From positions 312,558-376,557 of the forward strand of contig NZ_AYWX01000009.1 of assembly GCF_000502875.1 (NCBI RefSeq): a DNA stretch of 64,000 bases, in the 5' to 3' direction. The notes under the pieces are model-generated. The model did no database searches. It was not told the origin of the DNA and saw nothing but the letters and a program-made list of their open reading frames with translations. Positions 45,288 through 55,213 of this stretch are shown here, one piece after another (the first letter of the stretch is position 1; each line of letters starts with the position of its first letter). Made by a program: the position numbers and the translations under genes. This DNA is from Mesorhizobium sp. L2C084A000. GTDB lineage: Bacteria; Pseudomonadota; Alphaproteobacteria; Rhizobiales; Rhizobiaceae.

Positions 45288-46310
45288 TCACCAGTTGCGG
45301 TTGAGCCATTCGCGCGCCGGGCGCTCGATGAGGTAGTAGCTGCAGAGCGCGCAGGCAAAAACGCCGGCCAGCATCGGGATCGGCGCGCTGCCTTGTTCAT
45401 AGACGAATTTGTAGAACGGCTGCTGCCACAGATAGAGCGAGTACGACCACAGGCCCAGCGTCGCCATCGGCCAGGAGGACAGCAATCCGGAAAAATACCG
45501 TGGGCTGAAATCGAGTGCGTTGACGGCCAGCGCCAGCAGCGGCACCGCGAAGAGATAGTGGATCGGCGTCGGCACCTGATCCAGGAACAGGACAACGGCA
45601 CAGAACGTTGCCACCAGGGCCACATGCTTGCCTCTCAAAAACGCAGGCAGCCTGCCATCGGCCTTGAGCAGGCAGATCGAAGCCGACAGCAGGATCGACG
45701 CGATGTGCACGTCGGTGCGCCAATAAGTGGTTTCGTAGTCCATCCCGAAGACCCAGTACGAAACCGCGCCATTGGCCATGGCCAGCAAGGCCAGCGCCAG
45801 GAGCAGCACGACCACGCGAGAGCGACTTGAGACGATGACGCTGATCAGCGCCAGGATGATGTAGGCGTGCTCCTCGATGCAGAGCGACCAGATATGGTCG
45901 AGCGCCCCTGCCCGCGTCAGGAGAATGCCGGCATAGTTGTAGGTGAATGTCAGCGCCGTCAGCGCCGCCTTCCATTTGAAGGCGATGAACGTGCCGGCCA
46001 GCGCGATCATCGCGACGACTACGAAGACCAGAAGAGCTGGATAGATGCGGGAGAAGCGGCGTTTGAAGAATTTTTTCAGCGGGTAGCGTTCGATGAACAG
46101 GATCTCGCCCATCAGCCGGCCGCTGAGCACGAAGAAGAATTCGACGCCCAGCACGCCAAGATTGATTCCCGGAACCGGAAAGAAATGGCCGATCAGCACC
46201 AGCGCGATCGAAAGGCCGCGCCAGCCGTCGAGATAGGCCAGTCTTGTTCTGGTTGATCTGTCGGCGGCGGATCGGGACGGAACGACATGCGTCGCGGAAA
46301 TGTCGGTCAT
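45288..46310 (-). CDS. Acyltransferase 3 (OafA/YrhL-like) membrane protein
   Basis: The 340-residue protein has about ten membrane helices. It begins with LAYLDGWRGLSIALVLIGHF, and the histidine in this region is the family's putative catalytic residue. It continues with GVEFFFVLSGRLMGEILFIE and HIWSLCIEEHAYIIL. Such proteins O-acetylate or otherwise acylate polysaccharides, lipid A or Nod factors. ATG 46310 follows GAGAGG. The upstream region carries a 31-bp perfect palindrome. It is monocistronic; the substrate is unknown. Confidence 0.9.
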   Translation of the reverse strand: MTDISATHVVPSRSAADRSTRTRLAYLDGWRGLSIALVLIGHFFPVPGINLGVLGVEFFFVLSGRLMGEILFIERYPLKKFFKRRFSRIYPALLVFVVVAMIALAGTFIAFKWKAALTALTFTYNYAGILLTRAGALDHIWSLCIEEHAYIILALISVIVSSRSRVVVLLLALALLAMANGAVSYWVFGMDYETTYWRTDVHIASILLSASICLLKADGRLPAFLRGKHVALVATFCAVVLFLDQVPTPIHYLFAVPLLALAVNALDFSPRYFSGLLSSWPMATLGLWSYSLYLWQQPFYKFVYEQGSAPIPMLAGVFACALCSYYLIERPAREWLNRNW

Positions 46311-46379
46311 GCCGATCCTCTCGCAATAGGTATGCGAAGGGTACGACGGTACATTTCGAACCCAGCTCGCATTCCCGCC

Positions 46380-46410
46380 CAAATCCATATTGCAGTGCAA
46401 TATGGATTTG
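46380..46410. promoter_or_regulatory. 31-bp perfect palindrome upstream of the acyltransferase
   Basis: CAAATCCATATTGCA and TGCAATATGGATTTG are exact 15-bp inverted arms around a single G. The element is 70-100 bp upstream of the start at 46310, in AT-rich DNA where the promoter should be. It has no T run and is a likely operator for a dimeric regulator, which I cannot name. Confidence 0.6.
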
Positions 46411-46537
46411 TGCAAGTGCGAGATTGCCGCCGGTGCAGTTCCAGGTGAAGTGTCGGCGGAAGAAATTGCTCAGGCAAACGATTGGTGCGGGGGGCGATTC
46501 CATCAAAATTGGACAACTACAGGTCGTCCCAAAAAGG

Positions 46538-46562
46538 AAAAGGGGCCGCATGACCCCTTCTC
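46538..46562 (-). terminator. Rho-independent terminator of the cox operon
   Basis: On the minus strand GAAGGGG and CCCCTTTTCC pair around a short loop (TCATGCGG), followed by a second T run (TTTTT), 22 bp after the coxM-like stop at 46584. Confidence 0.65.
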
Positions 46563-46583
46563 CCGTGTTCACAACTGACCGTA

Positions 46584-47381
46584 TCAGGCGTTGGCGGCAG
46601 CCACCGCGCGCTTGGCCATCACCGCGATCAGATTGGCGCGATAGTCGGCCGAGGCATGGATGTCGGTCATCAAATTCTTCGCCGGCACTTTTACCCCTTC
46701 GAGTGCCGAGGCCGCGAAGTTCCCGGCTAATGCTGCCTCGATCTCCTTCGAACGAAAAACGCCGTCGTCGCCGGCACCGGTGACGGCGACGCTGACGCCA
46801 TCCTTGCCCTTGGCCACGAACACGCCGACGATGGCGTAGCGCGATGCCGGATTGCGGAATTTTTCATAGGCCGCCTTGGCCGGCGCGGTGAAGGTGACGG
46901 CGGTGACGATTTCGCCATCCTTCAACGACGTTTCGAACAGGCCTTTGAAGAATTTGTCGGCTGATATCTGGCGCTTGTTGGTGATGATGGTGGCGCCCAG
47001 CGCCAGCAGCGCCGCCGGATAATCGGCCGCCGGATCGTTGTTGGCGATCGAGCCGCCGATCGTCCCCTTGTGGCGCACCGCCGGATCACCGATCAGCGAT
47101 GCCAGATGAGAAAGCGCCGGACAGACCTTCTTCAGCTTCTCGTCATTGGCAACAGCGTGATGCGTGGTGGCGGCGCCGATGGCGACGGTCTTGCCCGACA
47201 CCGTGACGCCCTGCAGCTCCGTGATCCGCGACAGGTCGACAAGGTCGGACGGCGCGGCAAGCCGCGTCTTCATCGCCGGGATCAGCGTCATGCCGCCCGA
47301 AAGCAGCTTGGCGTCGCCGGTCTTGATCAGCTTGGCGGCATCGGCGACCGAGGCGGCGCGGTGATAGTTGACTGCGTACAT
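46584..47381 (-). CDS. Molybdenum hydroxylase FAD subunit (CoxM-like)
   Basis: This 265-residue FAD-binding protein is of the xanthine/CO dehydrogenase medium-subunit type. It has FAD motifs LLSGGMTLIPAMKTRLA, IGAATTHHAVAND and GTIGGSIANNDPAADYPA, and the C-terminal CO_deh_flav_C domain. It transfers electrons from the Fe-S subunit to the acceptor. It is the last gene of the set; GGGGAG precedes ATG 47381. The substrate follows from the large subunit and is not certain. Confidence 0.9.
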   Translation of the reverse strand: MYAVNYHRAASVADAAKLIKTGDAKLLSGGMTLIPAMKTRLAAPSDLVDLSRITELQGVTVSGKTVAIGAATTHHAVANDEKLKKVCPALSHLASLIGDPAVRHKGTIGGSIANNDPAADYPAALLALGATIITNKRQISADKFFKGLFETSLKDGEIVTAVTFTAPAKAAYEKFRNPASRYAIVGVFVAKGKDGVSVAVTGAGDDGVFRSKEIEAALAGNFAASALEGVKVPAKNLMTDIHASADYRANLIAVMAKRAVAAANA

Positions 47382-47406
47382 TTGTCTTTCTCCCCTGGGT
47401 GAAAGA

Positions 47407-47462
47407 GCGAACAGGAAGTAGCGAACATCGCGTTCTCCCCCTATTCGCTACTCCCTATTCGC
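47407..47462. repeat. Inverted repeat between the coxL-like and coxM-like genes
   Basis: Arms GCGAACAGGAAGTAGCGAA and TTCGCTACTCCCTATTCGC (47407-47425 and 47444-47462) pair with two mismatches around an 18-base loop. The AGGGAGTAG motif also occurs in the hairpin between the coxS-like and coxL-like genes. Confidence 0.65.
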
Positions 47463-47471
47463 CATTCGCGT

Positions 47472-49820
<2,349 letters not shown>

Positions 49821-49842
49821 CAGAAATTCCTCCGGAATTTAT

Positions 49843-49942
49843 GGGAGTAGGGCAGTAGGGGAGTAAGGGAGTAGGGAAAAAGAGGCCTCGTTGCGTTGGC
49901 CTTTTTGCCCTACTCCCCTACTGCCCTACTCCCTTATTCCCT
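49843..49942. repeat. Large hairpin between the coxS-like and coxL-like genes
   Basis: GGGAGTAGGGCAGTAGGGG-type sequence at 49843-49876 is inverted at 49908-49942, giving a stem of over 20 bp with minor slips. At the apex AAAAAGAGGCC and GGCCTTTTT (about 49877-49906) form an inner terminator-like stem with a T run on the minus strand. The coxL ribosome-binding site lies just outside it. It is built from short GTAGGG-like repeats. Confidence 0.75.
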
Positions 49943-49945
49943 TGC

Positions 49946-50443
49946 CTAAGCAGCTTGTTTCGCCTTACCCTTCGACCCCTTCATCGTCGTCGATGCGGCG
50001 AGGATCGCCTTGACGATGTTGTGGTAGCCGGTACAGCGGCAGATGTTGCCGTCGAGCTCGGCGCGCACCGTCGCCTCGTCGAGCCCTTCGGGGTGGCGGC
50101 TGATCATGTCGGTCGCCGTCATGATCATGCCCGGCGTGCAGAAGCCGCACTGCAGCCCGTGATGTTCCTTGAAGGCGGCCTGCACCGGATGCAGGTCGGC
50201 GCCATTGGCCAGGCCCTCGATCGTCAACACGGTGGAGCCGGAGGCCTGCACCGCAAGCATCGTACAGGATTTGACCGCCTTGCCATCAACGTGGACGACG
50301 CAGGCACCGCATTGCGAGGTGTCGCAACCGACATGCGTGCCGGTAAGACCGAGATTTTCCCGTAGGAAGTGAACCAGAAGTGTTCGGTCCTCGGCAGCAC
50401 CGCTGACCCGCTTTCCGTTCACCATCAACGAAACGTCCGACAT
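49946..50443 (-). CDS. Molybdenum hydroxylase iron-sulfur subunit (CoxS-like)
   Basis: This 165-residue protein carries two [2Fe-2S] clusters. The N-terminal ferredoxin part has [20 protein letters not shown] and a later Cys in SCTM. The C-terminal part has [10 protein letters not shown] and [22 protein letters not shown] precedes ATG 50443. It heads the coxS-coxL-coxM order. Confidence 0.94.
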   Translation of the reverse strand: MSDVSLMVNGKRVSGAAEDRTLLVHFLRENLGLTGTHVGCDTSQCGACVVHVDGKAVKSCTMLAVQASGSTVLTIEGLANGADLHPVQAAFKEHHGLQCGFCTPGMIMTATDMISRHPEGLDEATVRAELDGNICRCTGYHNIVKAILAASTTMKGSKGKAKQAA

Positions 50444-50707
50444 GGTCCCTCCCTGGGTATCAACCTTGGTATCCACGCTGCCGACGCGGTATTCGCGCTT
50501 CGGTGGTGCATTATTCGTACACCGCACATCGGACAAAAAACAGCACGTCGCAAACGCGGAACATTGTACTTTCGGTCATGGCCGCGCCCAAACATGCGGT
50601 GCCGGTGGCCCCATTGCCAAACCGCCGATTGAAGGCAACAATGTCGGTCGACGCCCGCGCGCCAGAAGCATTTAAAAACAGCCGCGCACAAAAAAGCGTC
50701 GGAGGAA
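50444..50707. promoter_or_regulatory. Divergent region between coxS-like and FIST genes
   Basis: These 264 bp should hold both promoters. Much of it is AT-richer than the surroundings. I saw no clear operator palindrome or FNR-like box. Confidence 0.4.
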
Positions 50708-51892
50708 ATGCGGAGAACATCGCTGGCCAATTCACAGACGCGCTATGCATGCGGCCTGTCGGCGCTCACCACGGACGAGCCCGACATGGAGGCGTTCGCC
50801 AAGGCGATCGCACTGGAAGCAGCCGCCATCGACGCAGGCTTTGCCCTGCTGTTCTTTTCCCAGAGCCTAGTCGAAGCCAGCGCCCTTTCCCAGGCGCTCA
50901 TGACCCACGCACCGGCGCTCCACCACGCCGGCTGTTCGACTGCCGGCGAGATCACGCCGCAAGGTCTCGAGGATGGTCATGTGCTGGCCATGCTGCTTCC
51001 GTCCACCGCGTTCACCGCCGTTAGCGTGATGGTCGAAAATCTGTCCTCGTCGGGTATGGACAGGATCACCGGCGAGGTGGAGACCCTGCGGCGATCGCTG
51101 CGCGCGCGCCTCGGTTGCGATCGGACCAAAGGCACTTTCGCGCTCTGCTTCATCGACGGGCTCTCTTATGCCGAAGAAGCGGTGAGTTCAGCCATCCACT
51201 GGGGCCTCGATGACATACCGCTGCTTGGCGGCTCCGCCGGCGACGATCTGAAATTCGAGACGACGCGCCTGATCTCGAACGGCAAGGTCACCTCCGACAG
51301 CGCCATCATCGTGCTGATATCGACCGAAATTCCCTTCCATGTCTTCAAGACCGACAACTTCGTTCCCACCGATGAAAAACTGGTGGTGACGGCTTCCGAT
51401 CCCGATCACCGCATCGTGCGCGAATTCAACGCCACCAATGCAGCGCAGGAATATGCCGCGTCCGTCGGCATCGTCGCGCAGATGCTGACGCCACTGAGCT
51501 TCGCCTCGCATCCCGTGGTGGTGAAGGTGGGCGGCCAATATTATTGCCGATCGATCCAGAAGATGCATGCCGACGGCTCGCTGTCGTTCTTCTGCGCCAT
51601 AGACGATGGCGTCGTGCTGTCGATCGCCCAACCAAAGGACATGGTCGAATCGACGCGCGCCGCCCTGCGCGATGTCGAGGAGAGGCTTGGCGGCATCGAC
51701 ATGATCCTCGGCTTCGACTGCGTGCTGCGCCGGCTCGACGCGCGCAATCGGCAGGTGTTTCGCGAGATTTCGGAACTCTACCGGGTCAACAATGTCATCG
51801 GCTTCGGCACCTATGGCGAACAGTACCGGTCGATGCATCTGAATCAGACTTTTACCGGCATCGCCTTCGGCGAGCGCCAGGCGGCGGAATAG
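50708..51892 (+). CDS. FIST-domain sensor protein (NosP-like)
   Basis: The protein of 394 residues has a FIST_N domain (about residues 30-230, with GCSTAGEITPQGLEDGHVLA and PLLGGSAGDDLKF) and a FIST_C domain (about 240-375, with DCVLRRLDARNRQVFREISE and VIGFGTYGEQY). In Pseudomonas and Legionella, NosP is a FIST protein that binds heme and nitric oxide and controls the kinase NahK encoded next to it. Here too a hybrid kinase follows 14 bp later, so the NosP identity is a good inference. A heme ligand could not be assigned. GGAGG precedes ATG 50708 at short spacing. Confidence 0.85.
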   Translation: MRRTSLANSQTRYACGLSALTTDEPDMEAFAKAIALEAAAIDAGFALLFFSQSLVEASALSQALMTHAPALHHAGCSTAGEITPQGLEDGHVLAMLLPSTAFTAVSVMVENLSSSGMDRITGEVETLRRSLRARLGCDRTKGTFALCFIDGLSYAEEAVSSAIHWGLDDIPLLGGSAGDDLKFETTRLISNGKVTSDSAIIVLISTEIPFHVFKTDNFVPTDEKLVVTASDPDHRIVREFNATNAAQEYAASVGIVAQMLTPLSFASHPVVVKVGGQYYCRSIQKMHADGSLSFFCAIDDGVVLSIAQPKDMVESTRAALRDVEERLGGIDMILGFDCVLRRLDARNRQVFREISELYRVNNVIGFGTYGEQYRSMHLNQTFTGIAFGERQAAE

Positions 51893-51906
51893 GACGGCGC
51901 AACAAG

Positions 51907-53247
51907 ATGCCGCTGAGGGACATAAACGATCTTGAAAAGCTGAAGAAGATCAACGCGGCACTGGTCAGCCGCGTCGAGCGCTCTATGGACCAGCAAGGCA
52001 ACGCCTTTTCGCTGTTCCAGACCGCGATTTCGCTGGAAAACCGGGTGCGCACCCGCACCGAGGAACTGCACTCGACCTTGCGCCGGCTGGAGCAGTCGAA
52101 CATCGACCTCAGCGCCGCCAAGGAAAACGCCGAACTGGCGAACCTGTCGAAAACCCGTTTCCTCGCCGCTGCCAGCCACGACGTGCTGCAGCCGCTGAAC
52201 GCGGCCCATCTCTCGGTTTCGGCGCTCGCCGAAGTTCAGACCAGTGACGAGGGCAAGAAACTGGTGCGGCAGGTCGAGCGCTCGCTGGAAACGATGGAGG
52301 ACCTGCTGCGAACCCTGCTCGACATCTCCAAGCTCGATGCCGGCGTGGTGCAGCCCGACATAAGCGATGTCAGCCTGGAGGCGCTGTTCTCGTCGCTTCG
52401 CTCGGATTTCCTGCCGGTGGCGGAGATGAAAGGCCTGTCGCTGAAATTCCGGCCGGTCCATGCGGTGGTCCGCTCCGACCGCACGCTGCTGCGCCGCATC
52501 CTGCAGAACATTCTTTCCAACGCGCTGGGCTATACACGCTCGGGCGGCGTGCTTGTCGGCACCAGACATCGCGGCGACACCATCCGCATCGACGTCGCCG
52601 ATACGGGCTGCGGCATTCCCGACGACCAGCGCGAGGCGGTATTCGAGGAGTTCCATCGCGGCACCTCGCCGGCCAATGCCGAACTGGACGGTGGCGGTCT
52701 CGGGCTCGGGCTTGCCATCGTGCGCCGCATGGCCAGCGCGCTCGGCCATCCCGTGACATTCTCGTCGAAGGTCGGACGCGGCACGATCTTCCACATCGAT
52801 GTTCCCGTCGGCATCGGTGCGCCAGCCGATGCCATCGCTAGCGTTGCCGATATGGAACGGCCGCGCGGCTATGGCCTGTTCGGCACCAAGGTGCTGCTGG
52901 TCGAGAACGATATCGAAGTGCTGCAGGCCATGACCTTCCTGCTCGAACGCTGGCAATGCCTGGTGCGGGCCGCGACCTCGACCGACGATGCGCTCGACAT
53001 GCTTGGCGACACCGACTGGGTGCCCGACATCGTCATTGCCGACCAGCATCTCGACGGCGGCGATCTCGGCACCACGACCATCGCCGAAGTCCGCGATTAT
53101 CTCGGCCGCGCCGTGCCGGCGCTGATCGTCACCGCCGACAGTTCGGAAGCGGTCGCCAAAGCCGCCCGCTCCGGCGGCATCGAACTGATGCGCAAGCCGC
53201 TGAAGCCGGCACAGCTAAGGGCGCTGCTGGCACATTTGCTGGCTTAG
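51907..53247 (+). CDS. Hybrid histidine kinase (NahK-like)
   Basis: The product of 446 residues has no membrane segment. An N-terminal coiled coil (about 1-75) leads to the HisKA box RFLAAASHDVLQPLNAAHLS with the phospho-His, then the HATPase domain with NILSNALGYT, DTGCGIPDDQ and GGGLGLGLAIVRRM. The receiver from about residue 325 has LLVENDIEVL and the phospho-acceptor in DIVIADQHLDGG. The HD(L/V)LQPL box is typical of NahK/ErcS-prime kinases. It is translated right after the FIST gene and is probably controlled by it. Confidence 0.9.
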   Translation: MPLRDINDLEKLKKINAALVSRVERSMDQQGNAFSLFQTAISLENRVRTRTEELHSTLRRLEQSNIDLSAAKENAELANLSKTRFLAAASHDVLQPLNAAHLSVSALAEVQTSDEGKKLVRQVERSLETMEDLLRTLLDISKLDAGVVQPDISDVSLEALFSSLRSDFLPVAEMKGLSLKFRPVHAVVRSDRTLLRRILQNILSNALGYTRSGGVLVGTRHRGDTIRIDVADTGCGIPDDQREAVFEEFHRGTSPANAELDGGGLGLGLAIVRRMASALGHPVTFSSKVGRGTIFHIDVPVGIGAPADAIASVADMERPRGYGLFGTKVLLVENDIEVLQAMTFLLERWQCLVRAATSTDDALDMLGDTDWVPDIVIADQHLDGGDLGTTTIAEVRDYLGRAVPALIVTADSSEAVAKAARSGGIELMRKPLKPAQLRALLAHLLA

Positions 53248-53578
53248 ACAATAACCAATTCGATGCTTAACTACTTGGAAAGACGGAGGCGTCACTTTTG
53301 AGATCGCCACCGTTTAAATATTGGAAATTCCGAAAAAAAGTTGACGATGATCTTCCGGAAGTCCGCATACATTACGTATCCGCACGCAGTAGTTTGACAA
53401 TTTGGATCGAGACCTCTTGGACATTCCTTTTCATCCAGTCGCAAGGACGTGCTTGATAATTTTGGCGTCCCCATAAAAAGCGGCACGGCAGATGGGATAA
53501 GGAAGGTAACGCTCATGCGCGCTGACGCGGTGCCGTGATTATGAGGGGCATCGTCCAGGCGCGACTGTGAGATCCGGC
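53248..53578. other. Low-GC region downstream of the hybrid kinase
   Basis: The stretch is clearly lower in GC than the kinase gene and holds no convincing gene. An open minus-strand frame (53292-53636) exists but shows no recognisable domain or ribosome-binding site. It may be decayed DNA that came with the neighbouring cassette. Confidence 0.4.
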
Positions 53579-53598
53579 AATTACGGTGACAGTGCACT
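53579..53598 (+). repeat. 20-bp direct repeat, copy 1
   Basis: AATTACGGTGACAGTGCACT occurs here and again at 54266-54285, 687 bp apart, each followed by a T-rich TTA segment. The sequence recalls ends seen near REP/RAYT-type elements, but this is from memory. Confidence 0.8.
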
Positions 53599-53680
53599 CT
53601 TAATATGTCCTCCCGGCCCATAGTGCATACTGTCAACGCATTTGATAGCGCAAAGGTGATGATTGAAAGAGGAGCTACCT

Positions 53681-54235
53681 ATGTCCGATGACGACACGCA
53701 TTTAGTTCAAGCCAAGGAAGCCCTCCACAAGGGTGAAGTGGAGAAAGCAATATCAATTCTCTTAGACGCAATGAACTATGAGAGCAAGAAAGCGGCGGCG
53801 GCGTATTCTCTGGGGATAGTTTATGACAGTAATACCGATTGTCACGATGATGATCTGGCGGTAAGTTACTATTCGATTGCAGAAAGTGGCGGAATCGAAA
53901 TGGCAACTTATAGAATTGCTGGGTTGAAACAAAGAATTGGCGACAATATTGAATCTTTAGAGCTGTTTAAAAAAATCTCCACCCGGAACCCGTCCGCCGC
54001 CTACTGGTGCTATCGCTTGATACAGAAAAATGAACCGACTGATCCGGATGCTGAAATATTTCTAAAAAGCGCTGCATCTCAAGGCCACATTCTTGCGAAG
54101 AGGGATATATTAATGGAGAAACTGAAAGGAAGGCGAGGCGCTGCTCAAATGGTTATCGGCGCGTTTGGTATGATAAGACTATTTAGAGAAACGATGGCTG
54201 CATATGCGGCGAGGGATGAGCTACTGTACCAATAG
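53681..54235 (+). CDS. Low-GC Sel1/TPR-like protein in a repeat-flanked cassette
   Basis: The product is 184 residues, made of helical repeats: AKEALHKGEVEKAISILLDA, AAAYSLGIVYDSN, and SYYSIAESGGIEMATYRIAG. The last is a Sel1-type pattern, and the end is AAYAARDELLYQ. No signal peptide is seen. AGGAG precedes ATG 53681. Base composition and codon use are far more AT-rich than in neighbours, and 20-bp direct repeats stand on both sides, so it was probably acquired. Sel1 proteins often mediate protein contacts; the target is unknown. Confidence 0.75.
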   Translation: MSDDDTHLVQAKEALHKGEVEKAISILLDAMNYESKKAAAAYSLGIVYDSNTDCHDDDLAVSYYSIAESGGIEMATYRIAGLKQRIGDNIESLELFKKISTRNPSAAYWCYRLIQKNEPTDPDAEIFLKSAASQGHILAKRDILMEKLKGRRGAAQMVIGAFGMIRLFRETMAAYAARDELLYQ

Positions 54236-54265
54236 ATGTAGAGGCCGAAATTGTTGCGATTTTCG

Positions 54266-54285
54266 AATTACGGTGACAGTGCACT
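54266..54285 (+). repeat. 20-bp direct repeat, copy 2
   Basis: This is an exact second copy of the sequence at 53579-53598 (AATTACGGTGACAGTGCACT), 31 bp after the stop of the Sel1-like gene. GC content returns to normal shortly beyond it. Confidence 0.8.
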
Positions 54286-54355
54286 TTTACCACGTTCGCC
54301 CAGCCAGTGTTGAGCGTGGTGGTGACAACCCTACTTGGATGAGGGACGGCGAGCC

Positions 54356-55039
54356 TCAAAACCCAGCCTGATCCCGAAACAGCTCCGCATTGTCCAGCTT
54401 CGAAACCTCGATCACCGCCTGCGTGCGGCTGTAGACATTGAGCTTGCGCAATATCTCCGAGACATGCGCTTTCACGGTGGTCTCTCCCACCTGCAGCTCG
54501 TAGGCGATCTGCTTGTTGAGCAGGCCCTGGCGCAGCATCTGCAGCACGCGCAGTTGCTGGGGCGTCAGCGTCGACAGGCGCTGCACCATGTCGGCGCGGT
54601 CGACGCTTTCAGCGTCGGGTGTGCGGCCTTCATAAGTTTCCGGCACATAGATCGCGCCTTCCATCACCGAGCGTATGGCGGCGGCGAGGTCGCTCTTGCG
54701 CGCCGATTTCGGGATAAAGCCGGCGACACCATAGGACAGCGCCTCGGAAATGATCTTCGGCTCCTCATAGCCCGAGACGATGACCACCGGCAGGCGCGGA
54801 TAGCGGGTCCGGAGCTGCAGCAGGCCTTCAAAGCCATGCACGTCGGGCATGTTGAGGTCGAGCAGCGCGAGATCGAACGGCTTGGCGCCGGCCAGAAGGT
54901 CCAGCGCCTCGGTGATCGAGCGCGCCTCCACGGTGTCGACTTCCGGGTAGGCCATCTGCACGGCGCTGTGCAGCGCCTCGCGAAACAGCGGGTGATCGTC
55001 GATGATCAGGAACCGGGCGCGATCGTGGGTTGCGGTCAT
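54356..55039 (-). CDS. LuxR/NarL-type response regulator
   Basis: This 227-residue protein has a receiver (FLIIDDHPLFREAL, phospho-Asp in LALLDLNMPDVHG near residue 57, Lys in GFIPKSARKSD) and a C-terminal LuxR helix-turn-helix (LTPQQLRVLQMLRQGLLNKQ and VKAHVSEILRKLNVYSRTQA). It is transcribed towards the hybrid kinase from the far side of the inserted cassette. NarL-type regulators next to NahK-like kinases (for example ErdR/AgmR) suggest that this is the partner, but this is inferred. Confidence 0.92.
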   Translation of the reverse strand: MTATHDRARFLIIDDHPLFREALHSAVQMAYPEVDTVEARSITEALDLLAGAKPFDLALLDLNMPDVHGFEGLLQLRTRYPRLPVVIVSGYEEPKIISEALSYGVAGFIPKSARKSDLAAAIRSVMEGAIYVPETYEGRTPDAESVDRADMVQRLSTLTPQQLRVLQMLRQGLLNKQIAYELQVGETTVKAHVSEILRKLNVYSRTQAVIEVSKLDNAELFRDQAGF

Positions 55040-55126
55040 AGGGGTTCATTTCAGTTCGTGGGCGATTAGAATAGCCTCGTCAGCATGGCCAGATTATTGC
55101 CAAATAGTATATCGCCATCTCCGGCG

Positions 55127-55147
55127 GAAAGTGCCGCCGGCACTTTC
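55127..55147. promoter_or_regulatory. 21-bp palindrome in a divergent promoter region
   Basis: GAAAGTGCCG and CGGCACTTTC are perfect ten-base arms around one C. The element lies between the response regulator (minus) and the FAH-type gene (plus), about 70-90 bp from each start, and could be an operator for either. Confidence 0.5.
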
Positions 55148-55213
55148 TCGACCAATCGCCTTGTCCAGGCCCCCAAATCGGTCGAATGTTCCGGCAACCA
55201 AGCAGAGACCCAC

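Noticed and set aside
53292..53636. A 114-codon minus-strand frame in low-GC DNA
   Set aside because: No domain, no ribosome-binding site, and it runs through the left 20-bp repeat; it was kept only as part of the unexplained region.
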